64,000 bases of DNA from Gemmata massiliana (GTDB lineage Bacteria > Planctomycetota > Planctomycetia > Gemmatales > Gemmataceae): positions 3,679,738 through 3,743,737 of the forward strand of contig NZ_LR593886.1 of NCBI RefSeq assembly GCF_901538265.1, written 5' to 3'. Position numbers and translations under genes: made by a program. Under the pieces are notes generated by a model. The model did no database searches and was not told where the DNA came from. It saw only the letters and a program-made list of their open reading frames with translations. Positions 1 through 9,354 of this stretch are shown here, in pieces; the stretch's first letter is position 1; the number at the start of each line of letters is the position of its first letter.

Positions 1-775
1 ACGGGAGCAGCACGATGAGGAACACCCAGAGCAACTGGCTCCGGACGGCCTCCTTGAAACTCAGTTTCGCGATGGCCCACACCGGGCCTTCCGCCTCGAA
101 AAGCATGAGTAGCGCGAGGGCCGCGAGGAACACGCCCGCGCCCACGGCGAGGAGCCACGTCCAGATGGCCGTGAGCCGCGGAACCCCGAAGGCAAACAGG
201 ATCACGCCGATCAGCGCGTATGTGCCGAGCGCACCGGCCAGGGCGATCACACGGTTCCGGGTGAGCAACTCGCTCGCGTAGGCGTTGAGAGAGCCCCAGA
301 ACCGGATCGCCCCCGAAGCGTTGAACGAGACGTTGCGCCGGAGCGTCTTAAAGAGATCCCGGGCGAACGGCTCACCCAACCCGAGCAGCGCGAACAACCC
401 CGCGATCATCATGACCATTGGTTGCAGTTCGCGGTGCCAGGTCGGGGGCTCGGCCCGGACCGCTTCGCCCGTGGTCGGGATCGGCGCCACGGGCTGGGCC
501 CCGCGGTTCAGGAACATCAGCACGAGCAGGACCACGTAGCAGACGAGGCTGATGGCGCCCATCAGCAGCATCCACTTGGACACCGGCACGCGGAGCCGCT
601 CGGACTCGGACTTGTCCGTTGGGGTGCTCAGGGCGTAGATGAGGTACACGACCAAACCGATGGCCGCGAACCCGCCCGCGTCCTGGAGCCACGCCTGGAG
701 CAGCCCCGTCACCTGTGCGTACCCGTAGGGGTCGCCCCGGTCCAGTTGCAGAATCCCGAACAGCGCCGACGACAT
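1..775 (-). CDS. ABC-2 type transporter permease, partial (runs off the left edge)
   Basis: Membrane subunit of an ABC exporter. Read on the minus strand, the chain begins MSSALFGILQL and stays open to base 1 (258 codons), so its C-terminus lies outside the window. Hydrophobic segments appear near residue 40 (GLVVYLIYAL), 70-88 (MGAISLVCYVVLLVLMF), 117-130 (MVMMIAGLFALLGLG), 165-185 and 195-215. The polar stretch FKEAVRSQLLW near the cut end resembles the start of the conserved part of ABC-2 permeases. An in-frame ATG at 844 would add 23 arginine-rich residues; I prefer 775 because that extension looks non-coding. The ATPase gene lies about 170 bases upstream on the same strand, so the two are probably co-transcribed. 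Substrate unknown. Confidence 0.75.
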   Translation of the reverse strand, partial: MSSALFGILQLDRGDPYGYAQVTGLLQAWLQDAGGFAAIGLVVYLIYALSTPTDKSESERLRVPVSKWMLLMGAISLVCYVVLLVLMFLNRGAQPVAPIPTTGEAVRAEPPTWHRELQPMVMMIAGLFALLGLGEPFARDLFKTLRRNVSFNASGAIRFWGSLNAYASELLTRNRVIALAGALGTYALIGVILFAFGVPRLTAIWTWLLAVGAGVFLAALALLMLFEAEGPVWAIAKLSFKEAVRSQLLWVFLIVLLP

Positions 776-945
776 CGGGGAGCCCTTGAGAACCCTGTGG
801 GGGGACCAGCGACTGCGCCGCTGGCGAGTACCGGTGGCCCTCATGACTCATGAAGGGGCCAAAAGAGCATGAATCTGAAACAACAGGTGCGCGTCACGCG
901 GCCCTGCGACCGCTCACGGACACGTTTCCGACCCCGAACCGGGGA

Positions 946-1971
946 CTATCGCTTTTTCTTGTTCTTCTTGCCCTGATTTTGTTGCTGCTGTTGCGCGGGC
1001 GGGGAAGCCGGGGGCGCAGCGGGGGCGGTTGTGGCCGCGACCGGCGCCGAGCTCGGGGGAACCGCGGTGCTGCGGGTCGCCTCTTCGGGCGGCAGGTAGC
1101 GCCGACCCGGGCGGGCGCGCGATTCCTCAATGACCCGCAGGAACAGTTCTTCAAGCGTGCTGGACGGGTGCCCGACCGTTTCGATCGAGCCGCCGTGCTT
1201 CTTGAACACGGCTTCCAGGTCCGCCTTCAGTTCCGGCGACTCCTTGACCCCGCTGGCACGGACTTCGAGCCGTAGCGCGTCCTCGACGAGCGTGGACACT
1301 TTGCCGAGCGTCTGGAGGTCGCCGTTGTACAAAATGGCGATGCGCCCGCACACGTCCTGTACGTCTTCGAGGCGGTGCGAACACATCAGGACGGTTTTAC
1401 CCCGGGCCTTCAGGTCGAGGATGAGGTCTTTCATCCACCGCGTACCGAGCGGGTCGAGGCCGGACGTCGGTTCGTCGAGGATCACGAGTTCCGGGTCGTT
1501 GATGAGCGCCTGGGCCAGCCCGATGCGCTGCCGCATGCCCTTCGAGTATTCCTTCAGGATGCGCTTCTTGTCGGCCCCCAGCCCGACGCGCTCGATGAGT
1601 TCGGCCGCCCGGCGCTTGCGGGTGTCCGGGTCGATGTTGAAGAGCCGGCCGTAGAAGTCGAGCGTTTCTTCGGCGTTGAGGAACCGGTACAGGTAGGACT
1701 CTTCCGGCAGGTAGCCGATGCGCTCGTTCTTTTCGACCTTGGCGGCCGGTTCGCCGAACACGAAGGCGTCGCCGCTCGTGGGGAACAGGAGGCCGAGGAG
1801 CAGTTTGATGGTGGTGGTTTTGCCGGACCCGTTGGGTCCGAGGAGGCCGAAGATTTCGCCCTTGTGGATTTTGAGGTCGAGGGCGTTGAGCGCGGTCTTT
1901 TTCTTGCGACCCCAGAAGTCGCGGTACACTTTCGTCAGGCTGCGGGTCTCGACGACAACGTCTTCGGCCAT
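946..1971 (-). CDS. ABC transporter ATP-binding protein (ABC-2 exporter type)
   Basis: ATPase subunit that would energise the adjacent permease at the cytoplasmic face. Visible motifs in order: Walker [10 protein letters not shown] near residue 45, signature YSKGMRQR, Walker [14 protein letters not shown], and a switch-type histidine in MCSHRLEDV. The start at [12 protein letters not shown] was chosen over an upstream in-frame ATG at 2031 because the ABC fold begins immediately after it. The protein (341 aa) ends in an unusual tail rich in Pro/Ala, then a run of Gln, then Lys/Arg (GKKNKKKR). The tail is not part of the ATPase fold and may be a linker or membrane-proximal basic patch (inference). 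Family assignment is secure; the cargo is not known. Confidence 0.92.
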   Translation of the reverse strand: MAEDVVVETRSLTKVYRDFWGRKKKTALNALDLKIHKGEIFGLLGPNGSGKTTTIKLLLGLLFPTSGDAFVFGEPAAKVEKNERIGYLPEESYLYRFLNAEETLDFYGRLFNIDPDTRKRRAAELIERVGLGADKKRILKEYSKGMRQRIGLAQALINDPELVILDEPTSGLDPLGTRWMKDLILDLKARGKTVLMCSHRLEDVQDVCGRIAILYNGDLQTLGKVSTLVEDALRLEVRASGVKESPELKADLEAVFKKHGGSIETVGHPSSTLEELFLRVIEESRARPGRRYLPPEEATRSTAVPPSSAPVAATTAPAAPPASPPAQQQQQNQGKKNKKKR

Positions 1972-2235
1972 TAGGCGGTCTCCGGGGGCCGGCCAATTAA
2001 AGGGCGGCGCGATCCGATAACGGGGTGCCAAGTGTGTTACGTACCGGCCCGCAGACCGGTTCGCGGATATGCTAGGAACCCGCCGACGGGCGGCGAGCGC
2101 CTTCCGGAGTGTTCCCCGCCCAATACCGGGACCAGAACCCGGAGCGACCCCGATTCGCTGATTTGTGACGCGCGAGAGGGCTTTCGCGCTCGGCAGGAAC
2201 GGGGATCACGCGCCCGAATTCACTGCCAGGGCCGG

Positions 2236-2823
2236 TTACCAGAATTTCCACCAAGGTCTACGCGGCTCGGGTTCTGGTTCTCCGAAATTAATCATCCCCA
2301 TCACCATCCCGTCATCAGGTGGGAACTGTTCCGCAAGCATTTCGAGTACCTGGCGCCGGAACGCCAAATCACCGGGGTAGCGGAGCACATCGAGTTGGAT
2401 CGCGACGCAGTGCCCTTCCCGCGCGTGATCTTGCGCTTCGGGTAGAGTGTGGCAAAAGTACACGTTCTTCTGGCAGGCTCCACAGTGCCGAACCGTCGGA
2501 GTGTCGACGGGTTTCAGCTTCTCCCACTGTTTGGGGCACTTGAAGCGAAACACGTTGTCGCAGTTTTCGATTTCCGGTCGGTCGAAGACCGCGACCCATT
2601 TGGGGTCGAGTTCGGCTCGGAGTTCCCGGAGCCGCGCTTCCACGGTGTACCACTCGAGTTGTGTGTTGCGGAGCTGCCCGAGACGCACTTCCAGCCGGAG
2701 GAACTCGGCGTGGAGCGGGTTATCGTGTTCGTCGAGCCAGTCGGCGTAAACGAGCCACGCGGTCAGGTCGGACGGGTTCGCGAGAATGGTGCGAAGAAAC
2801 GATTTGTCCTCGATCGTGAACAT
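2236..2823 (-). CDS. TIGR02996 domain protein with a Cys-rich C-terminal module
   Basis: 195 aa, function unknown. The N-terminus (FLRTILANPSDLTAWLVYAD followed by WLDEHDNP) matches the short TIGR02996 domain typical of Gemmata-type planctomycetes and some myxobacteria. A second module near residues 110-160 carries paired cysteines in CPKQWEKL, VRHCGACQKNVYFC and the EAQDHAREGHCVA segment, a pattern that could bind metal (inference). The tail is acidic-proline then aromatic (EPEPEPRRPWWKFW). I chose the start at 2823 because TIGR02996 starts at MFTIEDKSF; an open frame extends upstream to 3048 but would run into the divergent neighbour. Only 55 bases separate it from the divergent gene at 2879, so the two probably share a promoter region. 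Confidence 0.8.
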   Translation of the reverse strand: MFTIEDKSFLRTILANPSDLTAWLVYADWLDEHDNPLHAEFLRLEVRLGQLRNTQLEWYTVEARLRELRAELDPKWVAVFDRPEIENCDNVFRFKCPKQWEKLKPVDTPTVRHCGACQKNVYFCHTLPEAQDHAREGHCVAIQLDVLRYPGDLAFRRQVLEMLAEQFPPDDGMVMGMINFGEPEPEPRRPWWKFW

Positions 2824-2878
2824 GCGCGGAACTCCGAGTACACTCGTGTCCGCATTCCAGCATACCACGAGGCCCGCC

Positions 2879-4258
2879 ATGAACCCAACTCGACGCGACG
2901 CGATGGCCGCGGCCATTGCCTTAACGGTTGGCTCCCCGCTCGCATCGGTTCGAGCAGCCGAATCTAAACTCACGCTCGCGACCTTCGACACGGAAGTGAC
3001 CATTCCTATCGGCCACCCGTGTATGGGTGGCGGCATCGCGCCGGCCAAGGAAATCGTCGATCCGCTGCTCGTGCACGGGTTTGTGCTGAGTGGAGCGGGG
3101 AAACCGGTCGTGTTCGTGGCGCTCGATTGGTGCGAGATCCGGAACGGGGCTTATGACCTCTTCCGTAACGCGGTCGCCAAAGCCGTGGGGACCGAACCGG
3201 TCCGCGTGATGCTCTGCGCGCTGCACCAGCACGACGCACCGATTGTGGACCTTGAAGCTCAACAGTTGCTCGAAAAGCACAAGGCTAGAGGCGCGATTTG
3301 CGATCTGGCGTTTCTGGAGAAAGCCGTTTCGCGCGCCTCGGACGCGGCCAAAGCGTGTCTGAAGACCGCGCGCCCCGTTACGCACATCGGGACAGGTGAG
3401 GCGAAGGTAGAGAAGGTCGCATCGAACCGGCGCTACCTCGATGAGAACGGGAAGGTGCAGTACAACCGCATGTCCGCGAGCCGCGACCCGAAAGTGCGCG
3501 CGGGCGAAGAGGGGACCATCGACCCGTTGCTGAAGACGCTCAGCTTCTGGGACGGCGACACGCCGTTGTGCGGACTTTCGGCCTACGCGACGCACCCGAT
3601 GAGCTACTACGGAAAGGGCGGGGTGACCGCGGACTTCGTCGGGGTGGCGCGCAAAAGGCGCCAGGCCGACACCCCGGGCGCGTTCCAGATGTACGCGAGC
3701 GGGTGCGGCGGGAACGTGACCGCGGGCAAGTACAACGACGGCGACCCGGCTAACCGTGAAGTGCTCGGCGACCGCATTTATTCCGCAATGGCTGCTGCGT
3801 GGAAGGCGACGAAGAAGACCGCGGTGAAAGAGGTGATTTTCCGCTCAACGCCGATCTCTCTGGAGGCACGCACATCCGAGGGGTTCTCGGAAGAGGCGCT
3901 TCGTGAGCGCCTGAAGGACGATCCGAAACCGTTCGGGCAGTGCCTCGCCGCGCTCGGGCTGAGTTGGAAGAAACGCTGCGACGCCGGCAAGCCAATCGAC
4001 CTGCCCGTACTCGATTTCGGCGGCGCTGCGATTGCGCTGTTGCCGGCGGAGAGCTACGTCGAGTTTCAACTTGCTGCACAGAACGCCCGGCCCGGTGACT
4101 TCGTGCTGGTCGCGGGGTACGGTGAGTGCGGACCGGGGTACATCCCGATCGAACGCGCCTGGAAGGAAAACGACGGCAACTTGCACGACTGGTGCTGGGT
4201 GAACCCGGGGAGCGAGAAGCGAATGAACGAAGCGATTGCAAAGGCCCTGAAGAAGTGA
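2879..4258 (+). CDS. Neutral/alkaline ceramidase-like secreted protein
   Basis: 459 aa. The N-terminus MNPTRRDAMAAAIALTVG has a twin-arginine pair followed by a hydrophobic stretch and an alanine-rich cleavage region, suggesting Tat export. The body resembles the N-terminal domain of neutral/alkaline non-lysosomal ceramidases: GHPCMGGG near residue 50, VVFVALDWCEIR, and a histidine cluster ALHQHDAP that corresponds to the zinc-binding region of that family. Planctomycetes carry many such proteins and their true substrates are mostly unknown, so hydrolysis of a ceramide is not established. The gene is followed after 55 bases by an enolase-superfamily enzyme on the same strand; the two may be co-transcribed. 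Confidence 0.75.
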   Translation: MNPTRRDAMAAAIALTVGSPLASVRAAESKLTLATFDTEVTIPIGHPCMGGGIAPAKEIVDPLLVHGFVLSGAGKPVVFVALDWCEIRNGAYDLFRNAVAKAVGTEPVRVMLCALHQHDAPIVDLEAQQLLEKHKARGAICDLAFLEKAVSRASDAAKACLKTARPVTHIGTGEAKVEKVASNRRYLDENGKVQYNRMSASRDPKVRAGEEGTIDPLLKTLSFWDGDTPLCGLSAYATHPMSYYGKGGVTADFVGVARKRRQADTPGAFQMYASGCGGNVTAGKYNDGDPANREVLGDRIYSAMAAAWKATKKTAVKEVIFRSTPISLEARTSEGFSEEALRERLKDDPKPFGQCLAALGLSWKKRCDAGKPIDLPVLDFGGAAIALLPAESYVEFQLAAQNARPGDFVLVAGYGECGPGYIPIERAWKENDGNLHDWCWVNPGSEKRMNEAIAKALKK

Positions 4259-4313
4259 TGATTTCGCAATAGCCCAGAACTGATCCTCGAATCACCCGAC
4301 ACGAAAGCACTTC

Positions 4314-5429
4314 ATGAAGATCGTTCGCATCGAAGCGATTCCGGTCTGCGTTCCCCTGAAAAAGGGCATGACCGCGAAGACCGCACACGGGGAGCACGTC
4401 ACATCGCCCTATGTGATCGTGAAGGTTCACACCGACGCGGGGGTTGTGGGACTCGGCGAAGCGACCATTTCCGGTCTGTGGTCCGGCGAGACGCAGCGCG
4501 GGACGGTCGCAGTGATCGAGGAGTACATCGCGCCGCAACTCGTCGGCACCGACCCGCGCGACATCACAGCCGCGCGCCGGGCAATGGACTTCATCATCAA
4601 ACTGAACCCGTTCACGAAGTCCGCGGTGGAAATGGCGCTGTGGGACATCGCGGGTAAGTCCGCGAACGTCCCGGTGTACCAACTCCTGGGAGGAAAGGTC
4701 CGCGACCGGGTGCGCATCAAGCTCGTCGTGTGGGCACGCGACGTTCCCGGCTCACGCGCGATGGCCGAACAGCACCTCGCACTCGGCGTGACGTGTGTGA
4801 AAGTGAAGACTGGACTCGATCCGGAAACCGATATTGCTCGCGTGCGGGCCGTGCGGGAAGTGACCCCGCGCCACATTCCGGTTACGATCGATTCCAATTG
4901 CGGCTGGACGATTCAGCAGGCGAAATACTGCCTACGTGCGCTCGCGGATCTGGACCTCTTGCTCGCGGAACAGCCCATTCCCGCGGGCGATCCGGCCGCG
5001 CTCGCGGAACTCCGGCGCGACACGACCACCCCCATCATGGCGGACGAGAGCGTGTTCACGCTTCAAGATGCGTGGTTGCTGAGCGTTCACCGGGCCGCTG
5101 ACATTTTCAGCGTGTACCCGGGCAAACACGGCGGGATCGCGGGCACGGCCGAAATCATCGCGGTCGCGAAGGCGGCCGGGCTTCGCTGCACGATCGGGAG
5201 CAATCTGGAACTCGGAATCGGTACCGCGGCGATGCTACACGTCGCCGCCGCGTTCCCGGAAGTGGACTGTGACACATTCCCGGCCGACACCATCGGCCCG
5301 TTCTACCACGACGGTGAGATCATTACGCGCCCGCTCGACCTCGGCCCGCCATACGCGAAGGTTCCGGACGGTCCCGGACTGGGCGTGGAACTCGATGAAA
5401 CTGCTCTTGCCCGGTTTCGCGTGAACTGA
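4314..5429 (+). CDS. Enolase-superfamily enzyme (muconate lactonizing / epimerase type)
   Basis: 371 aa. Enzymes of this superfamily abstract a proton alpha to a carboxylate. The MLE-type catalytic set is visible: KVKTG near residue 163 (Lys-x-Lys), DSNCGW near 192, EQP near 219, DES near 243 as metal ligands, and the second lysine in PGKHGG near 271. The N-terminal capping domain includes TSPYVIVKVHTDAGVVGLGE, and SAVEMALWDIAGK starts the barrel. Length is normal for the family. Candidates include dipeptide epimerase, muconate cycloisomerase or a sugar-acid enzyme; sequence alone does not choose among them. It follows the ceramidase-like gene closely. Confidence 0.85.
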   Translation: MKIVRIEAIPVCVPLKKGMTAKTAHGEHVTSPYVIVKVHTDAGVVGLGEATISGLWSGETQRGTVAVIEEYIAPQLVGTDPRDITAARRAMDFIIKLNPFTKSAVEMALWDIAGKSANVPVYQLLGGKVRDRVRIKLVVWARDVPGSRAMAEQHLALGVTCVKVKTGLDPETDIARVRAVREVTPRHIPVTIDSNCGWTIQQAKYCLRALADLDLLLAEQPIPAGDPAALAELRRDTTTPIMADESVFTLQDAWLLSVHRAADIFSVYPGKHGGIAGTAEIIAVAKAAGLRCTIGSNLELGIGTAAMLHVAAAFPEVDCDTFPADTIGPFYHDGEIITRPLDLGPPYAKVPDGPGLGVELDETALARFRVN

Positions 5430-5563
5430 TGGGCTTCATTACGGTGTGTTGAAGGCGGGTATTTTTGCTCGTGGTACGGGCCAGACCTGTGCCGCATGTA
5501 GAAAATACCGCTTCCCACACCGCAAGATGAGAAGAATGCCCTTCGCTGTTCACTGAGGTATCG

Positions 5564-6985
5564 ATGACTCCCGACGAGTTTCGCGCATACGGTCACCGTT
5601 TGATCGATTTCATTGCGGACTACCGCGCCACGATTGCGACCCGCCCTGTGCGGGCGACCACCGAACCGGGGGCGATTCGAGCACAATTGCCGACCGAACC
5701 GCCCGCCGACGCCGAATCGTTTGATGCGGTACTCACCGACCTCAACACGATCCTCCTTCCCGGACTCACGCACTGGCAGCACCCGCGGTTCTTCGGGTAC
5801 TTTCCCTCGAACGCGGAACTCGCGAGCGTACTCGGCGATTTCCTCAGCACCGGGTTGGGACAGCTCGGGCTGAACTGGCAATCCAGCCCTGCACTCACCG
5901 AACTGGAAGAACTGGCGTGCGACTGGATGCGCCAGATGGTCGGACTTTCGGGCGCTTGGTCAGGTGTGATTCAGGACACCGCGTCTACTTCGACTCTGCT
6001 CGCGCTGCTCTGCGCGCGTGAACGTGCGACTCACTTTTCGCTCGTGCGCGGGGGATTGCAGGGCGAACCGAAGCCGTTGGTGGTGTACGTTTCGACGCAG
6101 AGCCACAGTTCCGTGGAGAAAGCCGCCCTGCTCGCAGGGTTCGGGCGCGATAACGTCCGCGCCGTTCCCGTGGACGATGCGTTCGCGATGCGGCCCGATG
6201 CACTTGAAGCGGCGATCCGCGCGGACCTCGATGCGGGGAAGGTGCCGTGCGCAGTGGTCGCTACGACGGGCACCACGGCGTCGACCGCGCTCGACCCGAT
6301 GGGAACAATCGCGGAAATTGCGGCGCGACACCGGATCTGGGTTCACGTCGACGCGGCAATGGCCGGCTCCGCGATGATTCTCCCCGAGTGCCGCGGGATG
6401 TGGGCCGGGATCGAAGGGGCGGATTCGCTCGTGTTGAACCCGCACAAGTGGCTCGGCGCGGTGTTCGATTGTTCGCTGTTCTACGTGCGCGACACCGAGC
6501 ACCTCATTCGCGTGATGTCTACTAGTCCGAGCTACCTGCGCACACAGGCCGACGGGAAAGCGCCGAACTACCGCGATTGGGGGATCGCGCTCGGGCGGCG
6601 GTTCCGCGCGCTGAAGTTGTGGTGCCTTATTCGCGCCGAGGGCGTGTCCGGGTTACAGGCGCGACTTCGGCGCGACATCGCGAACGCCGCGTGGCTCGCG
6701 GAGCAGGTGTCGCGCACCCCGAACTGGCGCGTGGTGGCCCCGGTGCCGCTCCAAACGGTGTGTTTGGTTCACGAACCGCCCGGACTTTCCGGCGACGCGC
6801 TCGACGCTCACACGCGCGACTGGGCGGAGCGCGTGAACGCTTCCGGTGCAGCGTACCTCACGCCCGCGGTCCTCGCCGGGCGCTGGATCGTCCGCGTGTC
6901 GGTGGGTTCGATCACGACCGAGCGCGCGGACGTGGAGGCGGCTTGGAACGCGATGCGATCCGCGGCCGAAAGGGGAAATTCTTAG
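5564..6985 (+). CDS. PLP-dependent aromatic amino acid-type decarboxylase (group II)
   Basis: 473 aa, the normal length for group II decarboxylases. It would remove the carboxylate of an amino acid such as tyrosine, tryptophan or DOPA; the substrate cannot be assigned here. Key motifs are the HWQHPRFFGYFPSN segment near residue 68, IQDTASTSTL (cofactor phosphate region), HVDAAMAGSA (Asp that pairs with the pyridine nitrogen) and NPHKWLG near residue 293 with the Schiff-base lysine. The start MTPDEFRAYGHRLIDFIADY fits the usual family N-terminus. It lies alone, 134 bases downstream of the enolase-superfamily gene and before an aquaporin-like gene. Confidence 0.9.
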   Translation: MTPDEFRAYGHRLIDFIADYRATIATRPVRATTEPGAIRAQLPTEPPADAESFDAVLTDLNTILLPGLTHWQHPRFFGYFPSNAELASVLGDFLSTGLGQLGLNWQSSPALTELEELACDWMRQMVGLSGAWSGVIQDTASTSTLLALLCARERATHFSLVRGGLQGEPKPLVVYVSTQSHSSVEKAALLAGFGRDNVRAVPVDDAFAMRPDALEAAIRADLDAGKVPCAVVATTGTTASTALDPMGTIAEIAARHRIWVHVDAAMAGSAMILPECRGMWAGIEGADSLVLNPHKWLGAVFDCSLFYVRDTEHLIRVMSTSPSYLRTQADGKAPNYRDWGIALGRRFRALKLWCLIRAEGVSGLQARLRRDIANAAWLAEQVSRTPNWRVVAPVPLQTVCLVHEPPGLSGDALDAHTRDWAERVNASGAAYLTPAVLAGRWIVRVSVGSITTERADVEAAWNAMRSAAERGNS

Positions 6986-7058
6986 TTCCTGCGCGTGGCA
7001 CACGGGCGCGTGCGCGGGTACGCTTCGGGACTCGTAAATCTCTCCCCGAGGGTGCCTC

Positions 7059-7784
7059 GTGAACGACGTGCTTCCGTTCATTGGTGAGTTCATTGGTACG
7101 GCGGTTCTGATTCTGCTCGGCAACGGGGTCGTTGCGGGCGCCTTGTTGAACAAGTCGAAGGCCCAGAACGCCGGGTGGATGGCGATTACCGCGGGGTGGG
7201 CCTTCGCGGTGATGGCTGGCGTGTACACCGCGAAGGCGGTCGGGGCGCCGGGCTACATCAACCCGGTCGGACCACTGGCGGCAGTTCTCACTGCTGGTCT
7301 CCAAGTTGACAAGGCTCTGATGTTCGCCGCCGCCGAAATCGCGGGCGCGTTTGTGGGGGCGACACTCGTCTGGCTGCACTACTTCCCGCACTGGGCCGAA
7401 ACGCCCGATCCTGAATTGAAACGCGCGTGCTACTGCACCGCGCCCGCGATTCGTCACCTTCCCGCGAACGTCTTCGGCGAAGCACTCGCGACGTTCGTGC
7501 TGGTCTTTGTCGGCACGGCCATCGTGGAAAAGGGCATCAACGGCGCGCTGGCGGCTCCGCTCGGCGGCGCGCTCGTGTGGGGAATCGGCCTCGGCCTCGG
7601 TGCCACGACCGGGTACGCGATCAACCCGGCCCGTGACCTCGGTCCGCGCCTCGCGCACGCGATCTTACCCATCACGGGGAAGGGTGGGGGCGATTGGGGC
7701 TACGCCTGGGTACCGATCGTCGGACCGTTCGTTGGAGCTGCGGCCGGGGCACTGGCCGCGGCGAAGTTAGTGACGGGCGCGTAG
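7059..7784 (+). CDS. MIP-family channel, glycerol facilitator-like
   Basis: 241 aa integral membrane channel starting with GTG (MNDVLPFIGEFIGTAVL). The second pore loop has NPARDLGPR; an aspartate after NPAR is the mark of the glycerol-conducting (GlpF) branch as opposed to water-only aquaporins. The first loop reads GYINPVGP, so the usual NPA is NPV, a departure worth noting. Six membrane spans can be followed, including AVLILLGNGVVAGALL, GWAFAVMAGVY, LATFVLVFVGTAIV and VPIVGPFVGAAAGALAAAK. No glycerol kinase or glycerol-phosphate dehydrogenase gene is adjacent, so physiological context is open. The upstream spacer is 73 bases. Confidence 0.88.
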   Translation: MNDVLPFIGEFIGTAVLILLGNGVVAGALLNKSKAQNAGWMAITAGWAFAVMAGVYTAKAVGAPGYINPVGPLAAVLTAGLQVDKALMFAAAEIAGAFVGATLVWLHYFPHWAETPDPELKRACYCTAPAIRHLPANVFGEALATFVLVFVGTAIVEKGINGALAAPLGGALVWGIGLGLGATTGYAINPARDLGPRLAHAILPITGKGGGDWGYAWVPIVGPFVGAAAGALAAAKLVTGA

Positions 7785-7867
7785 CAGAATCCACGCTGGG
7801 GTAGCGGGTAGTTGTGGTATGCTCGGAAGTCCTTCCTTGGAACTCGCCGAATTCGTGGGTACCCGCC

Positions 7868-9241
7868 ATGAAATTCAGCCCCCCCGCGCCCCCCAATCGC
7901 CGCCAACTCCTCCAACTCGGCGGAATCAGCGTTCTCGGATTGGGGTTACCGGAACTCTTGCGCGCGTCACCGGGGGGTGGTAACGGTCCGCGTCGCGGGA
8001 AGCCGAAGTCGTGTATCTTCATTGTCCAGTACGGCGGGTGCAGCAAGATCGATAGCTTCGACATGAAGCCGGACGCGCCCGCGGAGATTCGCGGGGCGTT
8101 CAAACCGATCGCCACCGCCGTTCCGGGCGTGCGGATCTGCGAACACCTCCCGCGCCTGGCGCGGCTCGCCGATCGGTATTGTCTCGTGCGGTCGATGACC
8201 CACGGCGATCCCAATCACGACGGCGGAATGCACGTCTGCATGACGGGTCATTCTCGCCCCGCCGAGAGCACCCCGTATTACGGTTCGGTCGTTGCGAAGC
8301 TGTGCCCGCCGACCGGGAACGTCCCACCCTACGTGTGGTTGCAGAACATAGCCGGCGATGTGCAGCCGCGCTACCTCACGGGCGGCTTCCTCGGAGCGGC
8401 TTACGCCCCACTGCGCGTCGGCACCGATCTCGATAACCCGTCCGCGCCGGGCTTCAAGGTAAAGTCGTTCGATCCGCCTGCTGACGTCCCGACACCCCGG
8501 CTGCTCGATCGACAGAGGCTCCTCGCGCGTGTCGAATCCACTCAGCCCGCGAGCGGGGCGGACGCCGCAAACATGGAGAAGTACCGTGAGAAGGCGGTCG
8601 ATCTGCTCACCGGTCCCGAAGCGCGGGTAGCGTTCGATCTCGACCGCGAATCCGCACGCACGCGCGACCGCTACGGGCGCCACCCGCTCGGGCAGAACTT
8701 GCTCCTCGCGCGCCGGCTCGTCGAAGCGGGCACGCGGCTTGTCAGCGTAACCGCGTGGACCGGGCTCCCACCGGGTGAGGCGTTTCGGAACGTGCAAACG
8801 TGGGACATGCACGGCACGGGGCCGGGTCTCGGCAGCATCTTCGGCTCCACTGCGTTCGGGCTGAGTTGGGCGCTTCCGCGTGTAGACGAAGCCGTCTCCG
8901 CATTGCTCAGTGATCTGGAGGACCGCGGGCTGTTGGAAACGACGCTCGTGGTGCTGGTGGGCGAGTTCGGGCGCACGCCGCGTGTGAGCGGCGAGGGGCG
9001 CGATCACTGGCCCGCGTGCTACTCGGCACTGCTTGCGGGCGCGGGAATTCGCGGCGGAGCGGTGTACGGTGCGTCCGACAAGATCGCCGCGTATGTGAAA
9101 GACAACCCAGTGAGTCCCGAAGACTTCGGCGCGACGCTGTTCCACGCACTCGATGTGGCTCCGGAAACGAAACTCGGGTCCGACGGGTTCACGCGGGCCA
9201 TCAGCGCCGGGAAGCCGGTCCTCGATCTGTTCGGGTCGTAA
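7868..9241 (+). CDS. DUF1501 family secreted protein
   Basis: 457 aa. DUF1501 proteins belong to the alkaline-phosphatase/sulfatase-like fold and are greatly expanded in planctomycetes; no biochemical role is proven. Supporting features are a twin-arginine N-terminus (PPNRRQLLQLGGISVLGL), [53 protein letters not shown] and GEFGRTPR. I chose the start at 7868 because the export signal begins there; an upstream ATG at 7814 adds 18 unlikely residues. DUF1501 genes often sit next to a DUF1549/DUF1553 cytochrome-like gene, but none is present here, so this copy is an orphan. Confidence 0.88.
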   Translation: MKFSPPAPPNRRQLLQLGGISVLGLGLPELLRASPGGGNGPRRGKPKSCIFIVQYGGCSKIDSFDMKPDAPAEIRGAFKPIATAVPGVRICEHLPRLARLADRYCLVRSMTHGDPNHDGGMHVCMTGHSRPAESTPYYGSVVAKLCPPTGNVPPYVWLQNIAGDVQPRYLTGGFLGAAYAPLRVGTDLDNPSAPGFKVKSFDPPADVPTPRLLDRQRLLARVESTQPASGADAANMEKYREKAVDLLTGPEARVAFDLDRESARTRDRYGRHPLGQNLLLARRLVEAGTRLVSVTAWTGLPPGEAFRNVQTWDMHGTGPGLGSIFGSTAFGLSWALPRVDEAVSALLSDLEDRGLLETTLVVLVGEFGRTPRVSGEGRDHWPACYSALLAGAGIRGGAVYGASDKIAAYVKDNPVSPEDFGATLFHALDVAPETKLGSDGFTRAISAGKPVLDLFGS

Positions 9242-9354
9242 CATTCTCGCGCCGCGCAAACTCGGAAGTGCTCCGTTGCCTTTCGCCGGGCCGCAGTTTA
9301 CTTTGTCTTCCGCCTACCATTCGCGTTCCCACTTATACCCTTGGAGCCCTCTCC

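Noticed and set aside
372-851. Short minus-strand frame overlapping the permease
   Set aside because: It uses a different frame from the continuous permease translation and shows no hydrophobic pattern.
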